Shown here one piece after another: positions 18,355 through 28,856 of a DNA stretch of 64,000 nt. The DNA lies in the NCBI RefSeq assembly GCF_020829665.1, contig NZ_JAIVFT010000001.1:561435-625434 (forward strand). The letters run 5' to 3'. Each line of letters opens with the position of its first letter. Position 1 is the stretch's first letter. The translations under genes and the position numbers were made by a program. Origin of the DNA: Nostoc sp. CHAB 5824. GTDB taxonomy: Bacteria > Cyanobacteriota > Cyanobacteriia > Cyanobacteriales > Nostocaceae. Under the pieces are notes generated by a model. The model had not been told where the DNA came from. It ran no database searches and was given only the letters and a program-made list of their open reading frames with translations.

Positions 18355-19371
18355 ATGAACACTTCACCTCGACCCCCAACGCCAATCAATTCCCCCTCCT
18401 ACCCAACAGAATTTCAACAAGTCATTCTCGAAAAAAGTCAAAACTTTGTTGGTCGCGCTTTCGTCTTCACCGCTATATCCAACTTTCTCCAGCGTCATGA
18501 TCGCGGTTACTTTACCATAATTGGCGCACCCGGTAGCGGCAAAAGTGCCATTCTCGCCAAGTACGTCACCGAAAATCCCCACGTTCTCTATTACAACGCC
18601 CAATTACCAGGCAAAAATCGCGCTGAGGAATTTATTGCTACTATCTGCACACAAATTGCCCAGACATCTCAAAAAACGTCTCTACCTTCCCTGCTTCAGC
18701 AAGTCAGCGATAAGCTAGAACCACAGCAAAAGTTTATCATTGCTATTGATGCCTTGGATGCTGTTAGCCGCACCGACCAAACAAAAGGATCAAATCTCTT
18801 TTATCTTCCCAGATATCTCCCGCGTGGCGTCTATTTCCTTCTTACCCGCCGTCCATACGTGCGAAAACAATCCGGTTTGTTGATAGAAGCACCTTCCCAA
18901 ATTCTCGACTTAGCAGAATACCCACAACAAAACCACGAGGATGTCGAAGCATATATTCGGCGATATGTCAATAATTCAGAAGAACTCACAGCGCAGCTAA
19001 CCGCCAAAAGCGAAAACAATTTCATGTACCTCAGCCAGATATTACCTACTATCTCTAAGAAGTTTGACCGACTCCCCCCTGGTAATCCAGCTTATTATCA
19101 GCAGCATTTGCACAAGATGATTCCCCTTAATTCGCCAAGCCAAGAGAGGGAATTAAAATCATCTGTGCTGAGTGTATTAGTGCAAGTTTCATCAGTCGTA
19201 TCGGCAGAAAGCATTGCTAGTACAATTGAGGCTGATGAATACGATGTCGAAGAAGTTCTGGAAAATTGGCGTGAGTTTTTAACACTTCAGGAAATTGATG
19301 GAGAAATCCGCTACAGTCTTTATCATTCTAGCTTCCGGGATTTTTTAAGCAAGCAAGTAAATTTTGGTTAA
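18355..19371 (+). CDS. Second short STAND/NACHT-type NTPase
   Basis: 338 residues, starting three bases after the WD40 gene. There is no separate N-terminal effector domain: a short Pro-rich lead (1-20) runs into the NTPase core with Walker A GAPGSGKS (57-64), Walker B KFIIAIDALDAV and the LLTRRPYV segment. It ends in a winged-helix-like part with SLYHSSFRDFLSKQ, parallel to the end of the first NTPase. It therefore looks like a stripped paralogue of the gene at 14531 and completes a three-gene unit. Whether it hydrolyses ATP independently or joins a mixed oligomer cannot be seen. Confidence 0.85.
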   Translation: MNTSPRPPTPINSPSYPTEFQQVILEKSQNFVGRAFVFTAISNFLQRHDRGYFTIIGAPGSGKSAILAKYVTENPHVLYYNAQLPGKNRAEEFIATICTQIAQTSQKTSLPSLLQQVSDKLEPQQKFIIAIDALDAVSRTDQTKGSNLFYLPRYLPRGVYFLLTRRPYVRKQSGLLIEAPSQILDLAEYPQQNHEDVEAYIRRYVNNSEELTAQLTAKSENNFMYLSQILPTISKKFDRLPPGNPAYYQQHLHKMIPLNSPSQERELKSSVLSVLVQVSSVVSAESIASTIEADEYDVEEVLENWREFLTLQEIDGEIRYSLYHSSFRDFLSKQVNFG

Positions 19372-19378
19372 ACTCTAT

Positions 19379-19690
19379 AGCGTTTCTGTGTTGAGTCCAA
19401 TAGAGACCTAACCCCCAACTCCTTCTCTATAAGGGCTAGGGTGTACACACAAGTCTTTTAGAGTTGCCCCACAAGCTTTTGATCCCCCCAACCCCCCTTA
19501 AAAAGGGGGGCAAAAACCTCTCAAAGTCCTCCAATTTATCGGAGGATTTAGGAGGATCGCATGACATTTTGCATAGTGTGTAGAGATGTGTGTACACGAT
19601 ACCCTACAAGGTAAGGGGAGTAGATTCAAAGCCTTTCTCCTTTTAGGAGAGAGGAATGGAAGTGAGGTCAAAGTCTATTGTATACAAACG
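19379..19690. mobile_element. Nested repeat elements; TIR element TAGGGTGTACACAC inside another repeat
   Basis: 19437-19606 begins TAGGGTGTACACACA and ends TGTGTACACGATACCCTA; it matches the complete copy at 44981-45144 along its length. It interrupts a second repeat whose outer parts (CAATAGAGACCTAAC near 19399 and GAGGTCAAAGTCTATTG near 19680) are themselves roughly inverted. Confidence 0.65.
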
Positions 19691-20066
19691 AGCGATCGCA
19701 ATAACAGCGCGTCTGCTATGCACGAAAATTGGTGAGAGAGTTGACCTGGGGAACATCAGAGAGTGAAGATAAAAAGGTTATATCTCTTGCCAAAGTACTA
19801 AGCACATTTTATGTCGCTTCATTTTCTTTCGTTTCCCTGGTTTTAGGGTAAAACGGAGGGTGAGGGCGATAGGTATTAACGCGGCAAAAAACTTAAAAAA
19901 GTACGCACGGATTGCTAAGACGTGCCTGGACGCAGAGGGTTAAATGCGCCGTTGCACCCCGATGAAGCGTCAAGAAATAGCTGATTAAATCAAATTTTAA
20001 GCGATTTAATCATATATTTTGTAGCAGATACTTGTGGAAAAGAAAATGCTAGGTGTAAATGTTGTT
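19691..20066. other. Gap upstream of ftrV with a compact GC-richer block
   Basis: No gene was seen. 19900-19980 is GC-richer than its surroundings, with several self-complementary pieces (CACGGATTGCTAAGACGTGC; GACGCAGAGGG with CACCCCGATGAAGCGTC). It may be a structured leader or small RNA for ftrV, but no known RNA family was recognised. Confidence 0.3.
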
Positions 20067-20288
20067 ATGAAAGTTGGCGATCGCGTCCGCGTTAAAGATT
20101 CGGTAGTAGTGTATCATCATCCTGAACATCGGAATCAGGCTTTTGACATCAAAGGCACAGAAGGCGAAGTTATAAGTATTGCCACCCAATGGCGAGACAG
20201 ACCCGTAAGCGCTAATTTGCCGATTGTAGTCCAGTTTAGTAAAAAGTTTAAAGCCCATTTACGTGAAAATGAGTTAGAAGTCATCTAA
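20067..20288 (+). CDS. ftrV: Ferredoxin-thioredoxin reductase, variable (alpha) chain
   Basis: 73 residues from ATG 20067 (MKVGDRVRVKDSVVVYHHPE), the typical FtrV start; the TTG at 20034 and ATG at 20046 would add non-family residues. The remainder (GTEGEVISI, NLPIVVQFSKKFKAHLRENE) is the SH3-like fold that caps the catalytic subunit. Together with FtrC it transfers electrons from ferredoxin to thioredoxin, linking light to enzyme regulation. ftrC is not in the window. It is convergent with the gene at 20294, five bases away. Confidence 0.93.
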   Translation: MKVGDRVRVKDSVVVYHHPEHRNQAFDIKGTEGEVISIATQWRDRPVSANLPIVVQFSKKFKAHLRENELEVI

Positions 20289-20293
20289 ATCAC

Positions 20294-20515
20294 TTATCGG
20301 CGGCGAAACCACTGAAAAATATTCAGTTCGCCGCGCATTCTTTTAAGCTCTTGGCGGTTCTGTTCGGCTGTAGTATAATACCATTCACAGTAACGCTGAA
20401 ACTCTGACCGTGACCGAACTTCGTGGTAGAACTGGTGGGTTGTTTGGTAAGCGGCAAAAGCTTCCTCAACTTGGGGTTGAGGAGATGGCATAATATAAGG
20501 TAAATTTTTAGACAT
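20294..20515 (-). CDS. Small conserved-looking hypothetical protein
   Basis: 73 residues from ATG 20515 (MSKNLPYIMPSPQPQVEEAF). An earlier in-frame ATG at 20530 lies in a heptamer repeat tract and is less likely. The product is helical and rich in Arg/Gln/Tyr (YHEVRSRSEFQRYCEWYYTT), with no signal or membrane segment. The function is unknown. Coding is supported by the compact fit next to ftrV and the biased composition. Confidence 0.6.
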   Translation of the reverse strand: MSKNLPYIMPSPQPQVEEAFAAYQTTHQFYHEVRSRSEFQRYCEWYYTTAEQNRQELKRMRGELNIFQWFRRR

Positions 20516-20516
20516 A

Positions 20517-20562
20517 AAGTTATTAGTCATTAGTCATTAGTTATTAGTTATTAGTCATTAAG
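20517..20562. repeat. TTAGTCA/TTAGTTA heptanucleotide tandem repeats
   Basis: About six short tandem units, of the cyanobacterial STRR kind. Similar tracts occur at 11364-11402, 24278-24308, 55735-55768, 56140-56186 and inside the kinase gene at 57518-57632. Confidence 0.85.
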
Positions 20563-20608
20563 AGTTTGTAATTCAGGCAATTACCACACCTGATAACTCC
20601 TAGCTTTA

Positions 20609-21400
20609 TTAAAGCCAACCGCGTAAGCGATAAACTAAATAACCAATGTACTCTTTTAAAGCGGTGGTAAATTGGTGTAAGTTGTCAGTATCAGGTAATA
20701 AATTCAGTATAGCGGCTTTGGGAGTGCTGCCGAGTTCTTGCAATTCCCCCTCACTAACAAGAAAGTCAGTGGGTGCAGGAATGGCATTGATTCCTTGACG
20801 TTGGAAAATCTGAAGCGATCGCGGCATGTGCATTGCAGAAGTAACTAATAATACCTGATTAATGCCACGCGATTCCAAGATTTTTCGGACATTTACTGCA
20901 TTTTGATAAGTATTTAGAGAATCAGGTTCTTGGATAATTGCCTCAGATGGAATACCAATAGATGTAAGTATTGTTGCCATATCTGCCGATTCTGATGAAC
21001 CACTTCCACGCCAATCGATGCGGCCCCCGCTCAGAATGATTATAGGCGCTCTTTTTTGGCGATACAGTTGTGCAGCATAAATCACGCGATCGCCTGATTC
21101 ACTTAAATCGACGGTAGGTCTGGGGGGAAAGGCTGATTTGGTTGCACCACCCAAAACTACAATCGCTTCTGCGACTGGTATTTGAGCGGGTGAAAGATTT
21201 TGCCATTCTAGCGATCGCACTAATGATTTAGCGATCCAAGCATTACTACAAAATAACAATAAAGTTAGAGCAAAAGCAATTGCGATCGCCGCAGTACGCG
21301 GTCGTTTCCACAACGTGACTAATGCTACTACCAAACTCACACAGGCTAATCCTAATGGATAAAAAAATAGTGGCAGTAATTTGGAGAGATATAAGAACAT
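20609..21400 (-). CDS. YdcF/DUF218 family membrane protein
   Basis: 263 residues from ATG 21400 (MFLYLSKLLPLFFYPLGLAC); the longer frame to 21478 runs into repeat-type sequence. Two N-terminal membrane helices (about 5-25 and 33-53) precede a DUF218 domain with AEAIVVLGGATKS, PIIILSGGRIDW and QVLLVTSAMHMPRSLQIF. The family (YdcF, SanA, ElyC) is linked to envelope or peptidoglycan precursor maintenance; the exact role here is unknown. Confidence 0.9.
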   Translation of the reverse strand: MFLYLSKLLPLFFYPLGLACVSLVVALVTLWKRPRTAAIAIAFALTLLLFCSNAWIAKSLVRSLEWQNLSPAQIPVAEAIVVLGGATKSAFPPRPTVDLSESGDRVIYAAQLYRQKRAPIIILSGGRIDWRGSGSSESADMATILTSIGIPSEAIIQEPDSLNTYQNAVNVRKILESRGINQVLLVTSAMHMPRSLQIFQRQGINAIPAPTDFLVSEGELQELGSTPKAAILNLLPDTDNLHQFTTALKEYIGYLVYRLRGWL

Positions 21401-21489
21401 ATTGGGAATGGGGACTGGGTAAGAAGCAGGGGTAGCAGGGGGAAAATTCTTCTTTTCTACACCCTTCCCCCTGCCCAATTACCAAATTA

Positions 21490-21996
21490 CTACTTTTCCC
21501 AAAACTTAAAATTGATACTACTTCCAGGAGCGCGACGGTAACGGCGGGCGCTTCTTCTTGTTTGCCGTTTGTTGATCCTGTCGTTGGTTGGTTCAATTTC
21601 GCCCTCTTCTGACTCTTCAACTTGCAACTGAGTTCTAGTTGTTTCCTTACTTCCCCACCAAGCAGTAATCCAGCCACCAGCTAAAGCGCCTAATGCACCT
21701 AGCAAGATACTCATAGGTGCTGGATACCCTAAATATACAAAGCCAAGCATGAAAAATAACCAGTATTTCAGTCCTGTATCCACGCCATCAGAAGAGGCTA
21801 CAGTTGGAGCCTGGGCGCTATTATTGGTTACATTTGTGATCCAGCTTAAGATGAAACCCCCCATGATACCTAAGAAGATGCTTAGGGCTGGTGCGGAACC
21901 GGTCATTATTAATATAAATATTAAAAATGCCCCAAATAACAACTGAGAAAAGAAGCTAGGAGAAATACTGAAAAAGTCGTTCTTTTTGTCTGCCAT
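21490..21996 (-). CDS. Hypothetical membrane protein
   Basis: 168 residues with four membrane segments in two similar pairs, each ending in a Gly-rich helix plus Trp (FLGIMGGFILSWI; LLGALGALAGGWITAWW). This suggests an internal duplication. The C-terminus is acidic and then very basic (KRQTRRSARRYRRAP), cytoplasmic by the positive-inside rule. The family was not recognised. It sits 13 bases downstream of the kinase/ATPase gene and may share its transcript. Confidence 0.75.
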   Translation of the reverse strand: MADKKNDFFSISPSFFSQLLFGAFLIFILIMTGSAPALSIFLGIMGGFILSWITNVTNNSAQAPTVASSDGVDTGLKYWLFFMLGFVYLGYPAPMSILLGALGALAGGWITAWWGSKETTRTQLQVEESEEGEIEPTNDRINKRQTRRSARRYRRAPGSSINFKFWEK

Positions 21997-22009
21997 AGGG
22001 GAAAAAAAG

Positions 22010-23554
22010 CTATTGAGGAATTACTGCTTTTAATTGTGCCTGTTGTGGTAGAGTTGTATCCAAAATCTTTACGTAGGATTGTTCTTCTTCAGTGAAAGGT
22101 TCAGCTTGTTTGAGTTGTGAGTCTAATAAATCGGCGGTGGCATCAGCGATATCACCAGTGCGGTTGTTCAGACGCTCTTTTATAACTTCTAGCGGTGCTG
22201 TGCATTGGATAATCTGAAGGGGAAGTTGGTGCTTTGTAGCTTGAGCGATCGCTTCTTGTCGCAACTGCTGGCGATCGTACTTGGCATCCAAAATCACCGA
22301 AAAACCTTGATTAGCCAGGATAATTCCCAATTCCAACAGCCGTGTGTAGGTTTTTTCGGTCATCTCAGGAGTATACAAATCATCGCCACCTTTTTCCCAC
22401 AGGGAAATTCCCCCTAAATGTTTTCGCACCGCATCAGAACGCAGGTGAATTGCTCCCAGTTGACGGGCTAAATACCTTGCTGTGGTACTTTTACCAGAAC
22501 CCGACAACCCCGACATTAAAATTAGTTGTCCCAGCTTTGGTTTAGTGTAGTCCCAAGCCTGTTTGTAATACTCAGCAGCAGTTTTTGTCGCTTCTTCCTT
22601 TACCGTCGCGGGTACACTTGGATCATCTAGCAAAAATGAAGTTACCTTTGCTCGCACATAAGCTTGACGGCTTAAATACAAGGGCAGCACCTGTAAGCCT
22701 TCCCAGTCTCCAGTTTGCTCTATGTAGGCATTCAAAAAAGCATTACCCAAATCTTGACGCTGCCGCGCTGACAAATCCATCACCGTGAACGCCACATCGT
22801 ACATCACATCGACAAAGCGAAACGGCTCATTAAACTCAATGCAATCGAATAGCAGGATTTTGTCGTGCCACAGGGCAATATTTCTCAGGTGTAAATCCCC
22901 GTGACATTCACGAATATAGTTGTTGTGAATTCTGCTAGCGAATAACTCTGGACGTTCTGCAAAAAAGTTATCTGTATATTGCTTTGTTTCTGTAAATTGC
23001 GCCTGAGTCTGGGGGCCACCAATATACTTTTCAGTTTGCTGATAATTCTCATCAAAGGCAGCCCGGACTTTTGGGACTTCACCAAAACTGCGAATATAAT
23101 CATTCGTCTGTGCTTCAGCATGATATTGAGCCACCACCCGTCCCAACTCATCTAGGCGTGCCTCATTTAACTTACCCTGTTCAAAAAGTGTGCTTAATAG
23201 CGCCTCTTGAGGAAACTGCCGCATCTTCAGCACGTATTCTACAGGCTCAACCGTTCCCCCTAGCTGGTATTGCTCCCCTACCAGAGTTATAGGCAAAACT
23301 TCTAAATATAGTTCACCAGCACCCCGTTGATTTAACCGTAACTCTTCCTGACAAAAATGTTGCCGCTTCTCTAAGGTAGAAAAATCCAAAAAGCCAAAAT
23401 TCACAGGTTTTTTCAGCTTATAAGCGTAATCCCCAGTCAGCAGCACATAAGAAACGTGAGTTTGAATTAGTTCAATAGGTTCTATTACTGGATGGGGATA
23501 AAATCCAGGCTGCAACATTTGCTGAATTAAAGCTGGAAGAGTCGCTTCTGTCAT
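22010..23554 (-). CDS. Bifunctional aminoglycoside-phosphotransferase-like / P-loop ATPase protein
   Basis: 514 residues in two parts. The N-terminal half is APH/choline-kinase-like, with the catalytic loop HGDLHLRN (His218, Asp220) and the metal site FDCIEF. The C-terminal half (from about 340) is a zeta-toxin/gluconokinase-like P-loop kinase with GLSGSGKS (349-356) and RSDAVRKHLGG. Such fusions are widespread in bacteria but of unknown substrate; resistance is not implied. A terminator at 23594-23621 separates it from rplY. Confidence 0.9.
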   Translation of the reverse strand: MTEATLPALIQQMLQPGFYPHPVIEPIELIQTHVSYVLLTGDYAYKLKKPVNFGFLDFSTLEKRQHFCQEELRLNQRGAGELYLEVLPITLVGEQYQLGGTVEPVEYVLKMRQFPQEALLSTLFEQGKLNEARLDELGRVVAQYHAEAQTNDYIRSFGEVPKVRAAFDENYQQTEKYIGGPQTQAQFTETKQYTDNFFAERPELFASRIHNNYIRECHGDLHLRNIALWHDKILLFDCIEFNEPFRFVDVMYDVAFTVMDLSARQRQDLGNAFLNAYIEQTGDWEGLQVLPLYLSRQAYVRAKVTSFLLDDPSVPATVKEEATKTAAEYYKQAWDYTKPKLGQLILMSGLSGSGKSTTARYLARQLGAIHLRSDAVRKHLGGISLWEKGGDDLYTPEMTEKTYTRLLELGIILANQGFSVILDAKYDRQQLRQEAIAQATKHQLPLQIIQCTAPLEVIKERLNNRTGDIADATADLLDSQLKQAEPFTEEEQSYVKILDTTLPQQAQLKAVIPQ

Positions 23555-23593
23555 CTCTGTCCTCTGCGCTCTCTGCGCCTCTGCGGTTTAAAT

Positions 23594-23621
23594 ACAAAAA
23601 AACCAGGAGTTTCCCCCTGGT
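23594..23621 (-). terminator. Terminator after rplY
   Basis: On the minus strand ACCAGG pairs with CCTGGT around a GGGAAACT loop and is followed by seven Ts. It lies 32 bases past the rplY stop. Confidence 0.8.
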
Positions 23622-23653
23622 ATCATCAAAAATTATTACACAGTTTATCTAGC

Positions 23654-24259
23654 TTAAGAAGCTGCTTCAGTTTCAGTTTCTGTCCCAGCATCTTCAGCGC
23701 TAATTTGTGGTGGCAAAACGCTCACAACAAGTCGCTCCGATTCAGCTAGAGGTGTTACACCTTCAGGAAAGGGTATATCATTAATACTCAAACTGTCTCC
23801 AATTTGCAGGTTAGAGACATCGATTTCAATTACATCTGGGATGTTTTCTGGCGCACAACTCACTTGCAATTCAGTGATTACGGTGTCTAACACACCACCC
23901 TCTTGTTTAACACCAACAGCAGTTCCCACAAAACGGAACCGAACTTCTACAGTGGTATCGCCGTGCCCTGCAACTGCGAAAAAGCTGAGGTGGTAAGGCG
24001 TACCTTTTGCTGGATGGATCTGAAGTTCCCGCAGTAAGGTTTTACCGCGCCAAGGTGCATCAGCAATATTCAACTCAATCAAGGTGTTGTTGACGGAAGC
24101 TCTTTTGAGCAAACGCTCAACAGTTTTGGCTTCAATGGTCAAAGAAATGGATTCTGTACCCTTATGACCATACAAATTGGCAGGTATCAGTCCAGCACGG
24201 CGCAAAGCTCTTGGCTTGCTGCCTTCTGGACGTTTTTGAGATTCGACTGTAATAGCCAT
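23654..24259 (-). CDS. rplY: 50S ribosomal protein L25/CTC
   Basis: 201 residues, the long CTC form: an N-terminal 5S-rRNA-binding L25 domain ([18 protein letters not shown]) and a C-terminal TL5 beta domain ([20 protein letters not shown]). It ends in a Glu/Thr/Ala tail. It lies downstream of purA on the same strand, separated by 69 bases containing TTAGTCA heptamers, and is followed by its own terminator. Confidence 0.95.
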   Translation of the reverse strand: MAITVESQKRPEGSKPRALRRAGLIPANLYGHKGTESISLTIEAKTVERLLKRASVNNTLIELNIADAPWRGKTLLRELQIHPAKGTPYHLSFFAVAGHGDTTVEVRFRFVGTAVGVKQEGGVLDTVITELQVSCAPENIPDVIEIDVSNLQIGDSLSINDIPFPEGVTPLAESERLVVSVLPPQISAEDAGTETETEAAS

Positions 24260-24328
24260 AGAAGTTGTCCTTTGTCAATAGTCATTAGTCATTAGTCATT
24301 AGTCATTAGCAAAGGACTAATGGTCAAT

Positions 24329-25681
<1,353 letters not shown>

Positions 25682-25977
25682 TTAAGAAGTAAAGTTTCCA
25701 CAAACTACAATTATTAACATATTGCTTGGATCATGTCAAGCTGATTCTAGAACAATCTAGCTGTTTTCAATTTAGTATGTATATGTTTGCCAAAATTCTT
25801 ATGGATATAGTCATCTTACTAGCGGTGAGCTTCTTTGTTCTAGTCATTATGCAAGTTAGAACCAATTCAGCACTCTCATGTAGACATGATTGCGGGATTA
25901 CCAGCATCCGTACAGCGTTACTTTTTACATGCTATTGCTATTGGAACGCCCCTTGCTAAGTAGTAAGACAAAATTAA

Positions 25978-26181
25978 TTACATAAATTTTGACCTGAAAC
26001 CCTTATCCCGTCTAAGAGGTTCATTAGCGATCGCTAATATACGTGCTTGTATGTATTCAAATGTTCCATCCTCACGCCATCGCTTTAACCATCGATGGGA
26101 TGAACTTTTCGATGCCCACATATCACCATTACGCAAATATGGGAATAAATCGGGGTTATGCGAAGCCCTTGAAACGACCAA
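25978..26181 (-). pseudogene. Possible degenerate transposase fragment (IS5-like)
   Basis: 67 codons. The segment SSSHRWLKRWREDGTFEYIQ resembles the N-terminal region of IS5-family transposases (S.V..RF.RWREDGTWE), but nothing of the catalytic core is present. An element end (ACAGTGCGTAAGTCCT) follows 24 bases away. The call rests on a short motif only. Confidence 0.3.
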
Positions 26182-26205
26182 AAATCGTAATTCATATTAT
26201 GGTTA

Positions 26206-26227
26206 ATTTGTACAGTGCGTAAGTCCT
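26206..26227. repeat. Solo end of the GGACTTACGCAC element family
   Basis: Identical over 22 bases to 34833-34854 (TTTGTACAGTGCGTAAGTCC within it); related ends occur at 7569, 7664, 34664 and 39004. No matching left end was found nearby. Confidence 0.6.
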
Positions 26228-26657
26228 AAAATTATTTCTCTCTCTTGTCAGCATAGGTTGACCAAGCCTTAAGCAGCAATCGTTCAGTAGATCCAATTAG
26301 CACAATACAAGCTTTGGTCAATCAACATCAAGAACTTCTTACTGTGCTTGAGCCTCAAACTCTTAAATACTGGTTACGACAGTCAGGGGGTTAATTAAAA
26401 TTCCCAACATAGAGATGTTGCATTGCAACGTTTCTACAAACATTATGGATAGGCAACTTATCTGATCTCAACTGAATTGACTATACTATTGCTAAAAATA
26501 AATTTATATTAAAAATTAGCGGATTTATTTGTGACTATTATGTATAAATAATCATCCCAAAAAATCCAGATATTTACAACTTGAAGAGATTGTATTTCGT
26601 TACCTGTGCTGTCACAATTATTAAAATATTCTCAGTATTTGCTTTTAAATTTAACCG

Positions 26658-28856
26658 ATGGAGGGTATCTGCGGCAAAAAGGGCGATCGCATGATCAAAA
26701 AATGGTATCGAGTCCAAAATCTGAAAGCTATATTCATCCTAGCATTAGCAGTTGTATTTACTAATGCTGTAGTCTCATATAGCAACACTGTTAAGCTGAT
26801 TCACAACCAGCAATCGGTGACGTCCTTATATAAAGTTATTACTCAAATTGAAATTATCCAATCTAGGCTCAAAGATACTGAAATTGCACAACGTAATTAC
26901 CTAATTACAGCAGATGCAGATGATCTAAAAACCTATCTTGCAGCTTATCAGCAAACTAATAACAATATTCAGATTTTCAATAAGTTAACTGCTAATAGCC
27001 ATCAAAAGGAGCAGCGGATTTCATTGCTGGAGCCGAAAATTAGCAACAAGCTTAACATTTTACAACAAGAAATTACCCTCAGACAAAATCAGGGATTTGA
27101 AGCAGTTTGGCAGCGAATCTTATCTGAAAAAGACAAGCAAATTAGCAAAGAAATCCAACAGCTTATTCACGACTCTTTAGAGATAGAGCAAAATTTATTA
27201 CAGCAGGGAATGCAGCAGTCGCAAGCAAATTCCCAAAAGGCGGTAGTTACATTTTTTATCGCTGCTATTGTGGATTTGGTGTTGGTGGCGCTGCTGTATG
27301 ACTTATTGTGGCGTTATATCAGGCAACTTCAGCAGACGGAACTGGCCCTACGCCAAAGCGAAAATCGTTTACGAGCCATGATAGATGCAGAACCAGAATG
27401 CATTCAGTTAATTGCTAGGGATGGCAGCCTTTTAGAAATTAATGCCTATGGACTGGCAATGATGGAAGTGGAAAGTGCTGATGTTTTGATTGGTAAACCA
27501 GCTGATGCTGTAATTGTGCCAGAGTATAGAGCAGCCTTTGGCAACTTGCATAAAAGTATCTCTCAAGGAAACAAGGGGACTTTGGAGTTTGAAATCGTTG
27601 GATTTAAAGGTACCCGCCGCTACATAGAAACTCATGCTGTACCATTGCGTAACGAATCTGATGGTACGTTTATCCATCTGGCACTGATGCGAGATATAAC
27701 CCAGCAAAAACAGGCAGAACAGAAAATCCGTGAACAAGCAGCGCTGCTGGATATATCAACTGACGCGATTCTGGTACGAAATATCTACAACCAAATTTTG
27801 TTTTGGAATCAAGGCGCTGAACGTCTGTACGGCTGGAAGGCTGAGGAAGTTCTAAGTAAGAATGTTTTACAAGTTTTGTATAAAGATTTACCAAAGCTAG
27901 AAGATGCTTACTTAAGGGTGATGAATACAGGTGAGTGGCGGGGTGAGTTGCATCAACTAACAAGGGAAGGCAAAGTAATTATCGTTGAAAGTCGGTGGAC
28001 ACTGATACGAGATGATAATGGACAACCCAAATCCATTTTGAGTGTAAACACTGAGATTACGCAGCAGAAACAACTGGAAGCTCAACTTCTGCGATCGCAA
28101 CGTTTGGAGAGTATAGGCACGCTAGCTGGTGGTATCGCCCATGACCTCAACAATATACTATCCCCAATATTAATGTCAGTTCAACTGTTGCAAAAGAAAT
28201 TGCCCGATTCGCAGAGTCAGCAAATACTGCAAACTCTAGAAAATAATGTTAAACGTGGCGCTAATTTGCTCAAGCAAGTGTTATCTTTTGCACGGGGTAT
28301 TGAAGGTAAACAGACAATTGTCCAAATCCAGCCTTTGATGGCAGAAATTGAGCAAATTATCTCTCAAACGTTCCCCAAATCCATCATCTGCCAGATAGAT
28401 ATCCCTAAGAATCTGTGGTACGTCCGTGGAGACACAACTCAACTACATCAGGTGCTGATAAATTTAGTAATCAACGCCCGCGACGCTATGCCCAATGGTG
28501 GTATATTGAGGATTGCGGCGGAAAATCTGGTGATTGGTGAAAATTCTGCTCAGATAAATATTGATGCTAAAGTGGGTTCTTATATTGCGATCGTTGTAAC
28601 TGATACTGGTATGGGTATGTCGTCGGAAGTCCAACAACGGATTTTTGAACCATTTTTCACCACCAAAGAGGTAGGCAAAGGTACAGGTTTAGGACTTTCC
28701 ACGGCGCTGGGTATCATTAAAAATCACGGTGGTTTTGTCAATGTTTACAGTCAAGTAGGTAGAGGGACGCAATTTACACTGTACTTACCTGCCTCAACAT
28801 CTAAAGACACACATTCGCTATCTCAAGAACTGAAATCAGTTACAGGAGATGGCTAA
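26658..28856 (+). CDS. Membrane sensor histidine kinase (CHASE3-PAS-PAS-HisKA-HATPase)
   Basis: 732 residues. TM1 at about 23-43, an extracytoplasmic CHASE3-like helical domain (LKDTEIAQRNYLITADADD), TM2 at about 195-217, two PAS domains with PAC tails (about 232-475), HisKA with phospho-acceptor near residue 496 (LAGGIAHDLNN), then HATPase with N box VINARDAMPNGG, G1 DTGMGMS and G2 GKGTGLGLS. The H-box type GGIAHDLNN is typical of hybrid or two-component kinases whose regulator is encoded elsewhere; no response regulator is adjacent. ATG 26691 is an alternative start. Confidence 0.92.
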   Translation: MEGICGKKGDRMIKKWYRVQNLKAIFILALAVVFTNAVVSYSNTVKLIHNQQSVTSLYKVITQIEIIQSRLKDTEIAQRNYLITADADDLKTYLAAYQQTNNNIQIFNKLTANSHQKEQRISLLEPKISNKLNILQQEITLRQNQGFEAVWQRILSEKDKQISKEIQQLIHDSLEIEQNLLQQGMQQSQANSQKAVVTFFIAAIVDLVLVALLYDLLWRYIRQLQQTELALRQSENRLRAMIDAEPECIQLIARDGSLLEINAYGLAMMEVESADVLIGKPADAVIVPEYRAAFGNLHKSISQGNKGTLEFEIVGFKGTRRYIETHAVPLRNESDGTFIHLALMRDITQQKQAEQKIREQAALLDISTDAILVRNIYNQILFWNQGAERLYGWKAEEVLSKNVLQVLYKDLPKLEDAYLRVMNTGEWRGELHQLTREGKVIIVESRWTLIRDDNGQPKSILSVNTEITQQKQLEAQLLRSQRLESIGTLAGGIAHDLNNILSPILMSVQLLQKKLPDSQSQQILQTLENNVKRGANLLKQVLSFARGIEGKQTIVQIQPLMAEIEQIISQTFPKSIICQIDIPKNLWYVRGDTTQLHQVLINLVINARDAMPNGGILRIAAENLVIGENSAQINIDAKVGSYIAIVVTDTGMGMSSEVQQRIFEPFFTTKEVGKGTGLGLSTALGIIKNHGGFVNVYSQVGRGTQFTLYLPASTSKDTHSLSQELKSVTGDG

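Noticed and set aside
22010-23554. Antibiotic resistance gene
   Set aside because: The APH-like half has the kinase motifs, but the fusion is a widespread housekeeping-type family with no resistance context.
25726-25959. 77-codon hydrophobic ORF
   Set aside because: TTG start, no ribosome binding site, composition changes mid-way; only noted in the gap description.
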